This document shows positions 62,912 to 64,000 of a DNA stretch of 64,000 bases, piece after piece. Under the pieces are notes generated by a model. That model was not told the DNA's origin and did not search any database. It saw only the letters and a list, made by a program, of their open reading frames with translations. The stretch is from Polyangiaceae bacterium (GTDB taxonomy: Bacteria > Myxococcota_A > Polyangia > Polyangiales > Polyangiaceae). Numbering within the stretch: position 1 is the stretch's first letter; each line of letters opens with the position of its first letter. The translations under genes were made by a program, and so were the position numbers. The DNA lies in the NCBI GenBank assembly GCA_025936115.1, contig JAICTZ010000017.1, forward strand, positions 62,001 to 126,000, given 5' to 3'.

Positions 62912-63242
62912 CCGTTTCCGATTTCATCCCGCTGCCGAGGCCGAACTCGACGAAGCGGCACAATGGTACGAAGAACGACAACGCGGGCTCGGCCTCGAGT
63001 TTCTGAGTGCGGTTCGCTGGAAGATCGCCGGCCTACTTGAAGCGCCTGAACGATGGAGCCTCGTGCATGGAACGCGGCGTGTCCTATTGGGTCGATTTCC
63101 TTATGCCATCTCCACGCCCCCGAACCGCTCTTCCCCGGCACGCCGCTACCGCTGCCGGCGCCGCCGCCACCGCCTCTCGAGGTCCCACTCGAGATTGTTC
63201 CGCCACCCCTTTCTTATGCCTGGTGCGTTAGGCGGACGTTGA
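62901..63242 (+). pseudogene. ParE/RelE-type toxin with lost C-terminus
   Basis: From GTG 62901 the product starts as a normal ParE toxin: SRFRFHPAAEAELDEAAQWY, EERQRGLGLEFLSAVRWKIA, RVLLGRFPYAIS. At about residue 72 (base 63115) likeness ends. Instead of the expected last strand with the conserved 'H..r.P.yW' tail, the frame reads Pro/Arg/Ser-rich sequence to a stop at 63240-63242. I infer that a junction removed the 3' end of the gene with the left half of its attC. The toxin is probably inactive. Confidence 0.7.
63213..63233 (+). other. Right half of an attC site (attC 3), left half missing
   Basis: The 21 bases ending in core GTTAGGC (63227-63233) align with the same 21 bases of attC 1 (CTTAGCCC changed to CTTATGCC, TGGTAC changed to TGGTGC). 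No GCCTAAC-like left core is found 50-110 bases upstream. The expected stem cannot form with the Pro-coding sequence before it. Confidence 0.6.
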
Positions 63243-63267
63243 ACGGCGTGCCGTTTGGCGGTAGGCT
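63239..63267 (+). promoter_or_regulatory. Putative promoter of the Xre-RES cassette
   Basis: TTGAAC (63239-63244, five of six) and TAGGCT (63262-63267, three of six) with a 17-base spacer. The ATG at 63277 is nine bases beyond the -10 box. The -35 box begins six bases after the attC 3 core, so the promoter is carried by the cassette itself. Confidence 0.4.
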
Positions 63268-63276
63268 GGACGCCAG

Positions 63277-63714
63277 ATGGCAGGGCCGGCCGACGTTGAG
63301 GTGACCGATCTTCTTGGAGGAAGGAAGGTTCTGGGTCGCGTTTCAGAGACCGGTGACTTGCTCCGCGCGGTTCGAGATGGATTGCCGTACGCGTCGCTCG
63401 AGGCACTGACTCGTAGGCTTGGGCTTGAGCTCAGTGCCGTCGGAGCCGTCGTGGGCATCCCCGCGCGTACGCTCGCTCGACGCAAACACGAGCGGCACCT
63501 CTCGCCAGTCGAATCCGATCGCCTCTACCGGCTGGCGTACGTCACCCATGTCGCCTCGGCAGTGCTGGGTGGTGTCGAGGCAGCTCGCCGCTGGCTCGGC
63601 CGCTCGAACCGGTCCCTGGGCGGAGCCGAACCGATGAGCTTGCTAGACACTGATATCGGCTGCCGACAGGTTGAAGAGGCGCTGGTTCGGCTCAACTACG
63701 GCCTGTACGCGTAG
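63277..63714 (+). CDS. Xre/ParS-type antitoxin with DUF2384 (MbcA/ParS) domain
   Basis: A 145-residue antitoxin. The middle holds an Xre-like HTH (SLEALTRRLGLELSAVGAVV, then IPARTLARRKHERHLSPVES). The C-terminal DUF2384 domain is diagnostic: ARRWLGRSNRSLGGAEPMSL, LLDTDIGCRQVEEALVRLNY, ending GLYA, which is the part that fills the toxin active site in RES-Xre pairs. The TAG stop shares its last base with the GTG start of the RES toxin. Together they form a two-gene toxin-antitoxin module. Confidence 0.92.
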   Translation: MAGPADVEVTDLLGGRKVLGRVSETGDLLRAVRDGLPYASLEALTRRLGLELSAVGAVVGIPARTLARRKHERHLSPVESDRLYRLAYVTHVASAVLGGVEAARRWLGRSNRSLGGAEPMSLLDTDIGCRQVEEALVRLNYGLYA

Positions 63715-64000
63715 TGAGGATCTTTCGGCTCTGTCGTCGGCCGTTCTCGCGCAGTCCGCTCGATGGTCGAGGTGGGCTCTTCGCTTCCGGGCGGTGGCAC
63801 ACGCCGCGTCGGCTGGTCTGCTACGCGTCGGACTCCTTGGCGCTAGCGAGCCTCGAGATCCTGGTGCATTGCGAACCTGACCTCGTTCCGAGCGATCTGG
63901 TGGCGGTCGAGATTAGGGTGCCCGCTGGGGTTGCGGTCGAGGAGCTCGACGCGGGCGCGCTGCCGCGATCCTGGCGGCGATATCCGGCCCCTGCCGCGCT
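63714..64000 (+). CDS. RES-domain toxin, 3' end beyond window
   Basis: From GTG 63714 the frame is open for 95 codons to the end of the window. It begins VRIFRLCRRPFSRSPLDGRG and continues GLFASGRWHTPRRLVCYASD, SLALASLEILVHCEPDLVPS: the RES pattern 'G..asGRWn..G..vvY.a.s.a.A.lE.lvH'. The Arg of GRW and Tyr/Glu of the later motifs are the residues placed in the NAD-binding cleft of the family. RES toxins degrade or use NAD+. The C-terminal half is not seen, so completeness cannot be judged. Confidence 0.88.
   Translation, partial: MRIFRLCRRPFSRSPLDGRGGLFASGRWHTPRRLVCYASDSLALASLEILVHCEPDLVPSDLVAVEIRVPAGVAVEELDAGALPRSWRRYPAPAA

Overview
The window is GC-rich bacterial DNA that looks like a Myxococcota genome, most likely order Polyangiales. 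The evidence is family content only: Ser/Thr kinases with PEGA or AgmX/PglI-type C-termini, many Gly-rich (GGxGG) lipoproteins, CDCGCG-repeat lipoproteins, FHA and PilZ proteins, and GTG starts with 4-base start/stop overlaps. No rRNA, tRNA, CRISPR array or complete insertion sequence was seen.

Layout. 1-7.7 kb: a cut-off DsbA-like gene, then a minus-strand envelope run (GT2 glycosyltransferase, LysM protein, DUF58, BatA-like VWA protein, lipoprotein, SurA-like isomerase, hotdog protein). 7.85-12 kb: a flippase-like membrane protein and two GT-C membrane proteins. 12-13.2 kb: gene-free, with two tandem-repeat tracts. 13.2-14.6 kb: a small VOC / ArsR / SRPBCC operon with a dyad over its promoter region. 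14.6-19.2 kb: a four-gene operon of secreted proteins bracketed by two identical 56-bp copies of the 3' end of a DUF354 gene. 19.2-28.9 kb: DUF354 protein, GT-C protein, SGNH esterase, glucose-6-phosphate dehydrogenase, a beta-barrel candidate, a MocR regulator and another GT-C protein. 29-34.3 kb: a MinD-like ATPase fused to J-like and RodZ-type HTH domains, two DsbA-like proteins, an exonuclease and a GYF/GAF protein. 34.3-37.7 kb: two Ser/Thr kinases. 37.7-45.4 kb: more GT-C proteins, a sugar epimerase and a GT2 enzyme. 45.4-50.1 kb: truncated PH-like protein, FHA protein, PilZ-AMIN protein and TsaD. 50.2-57.5 kb: a seven-repeat Cys-rich lipoprotein, another lipoprotein, a 1372-aa TPR/HEAT protein and a Gly-rich lipoprotein. 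57.6-60.8 kb: a DUF2079 protein with a second flippase-like protein.

The last 3 kb (about 61.0-64.0 kb) is different. It reads as an integron gene-cassette array without a visible integrase (a CALIN): two complete 75-bp attC sites that covary in their stems, two partial attC ends, and cassettes carrying BrnT/BrnA, a small membrane protein, a RelB-type antitoxin with a damaged ParE toxin, and a ParS/Xre-RES toxin pair that runs off the window. I regard this as the most interesting part of the window.

Working together, the chromosomal part is dominated by cell-surface functions: eight GT-C-like membrane proteins, two polyprenyl-sugar GT2 enzymes, two flippase-like proteins, an epimerase and a DUF354 protein suggest glycan assembly. 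The kinases, FHA, PilZ, GAF and MinD-HTH proteins are regulatory or spatial-control factors.
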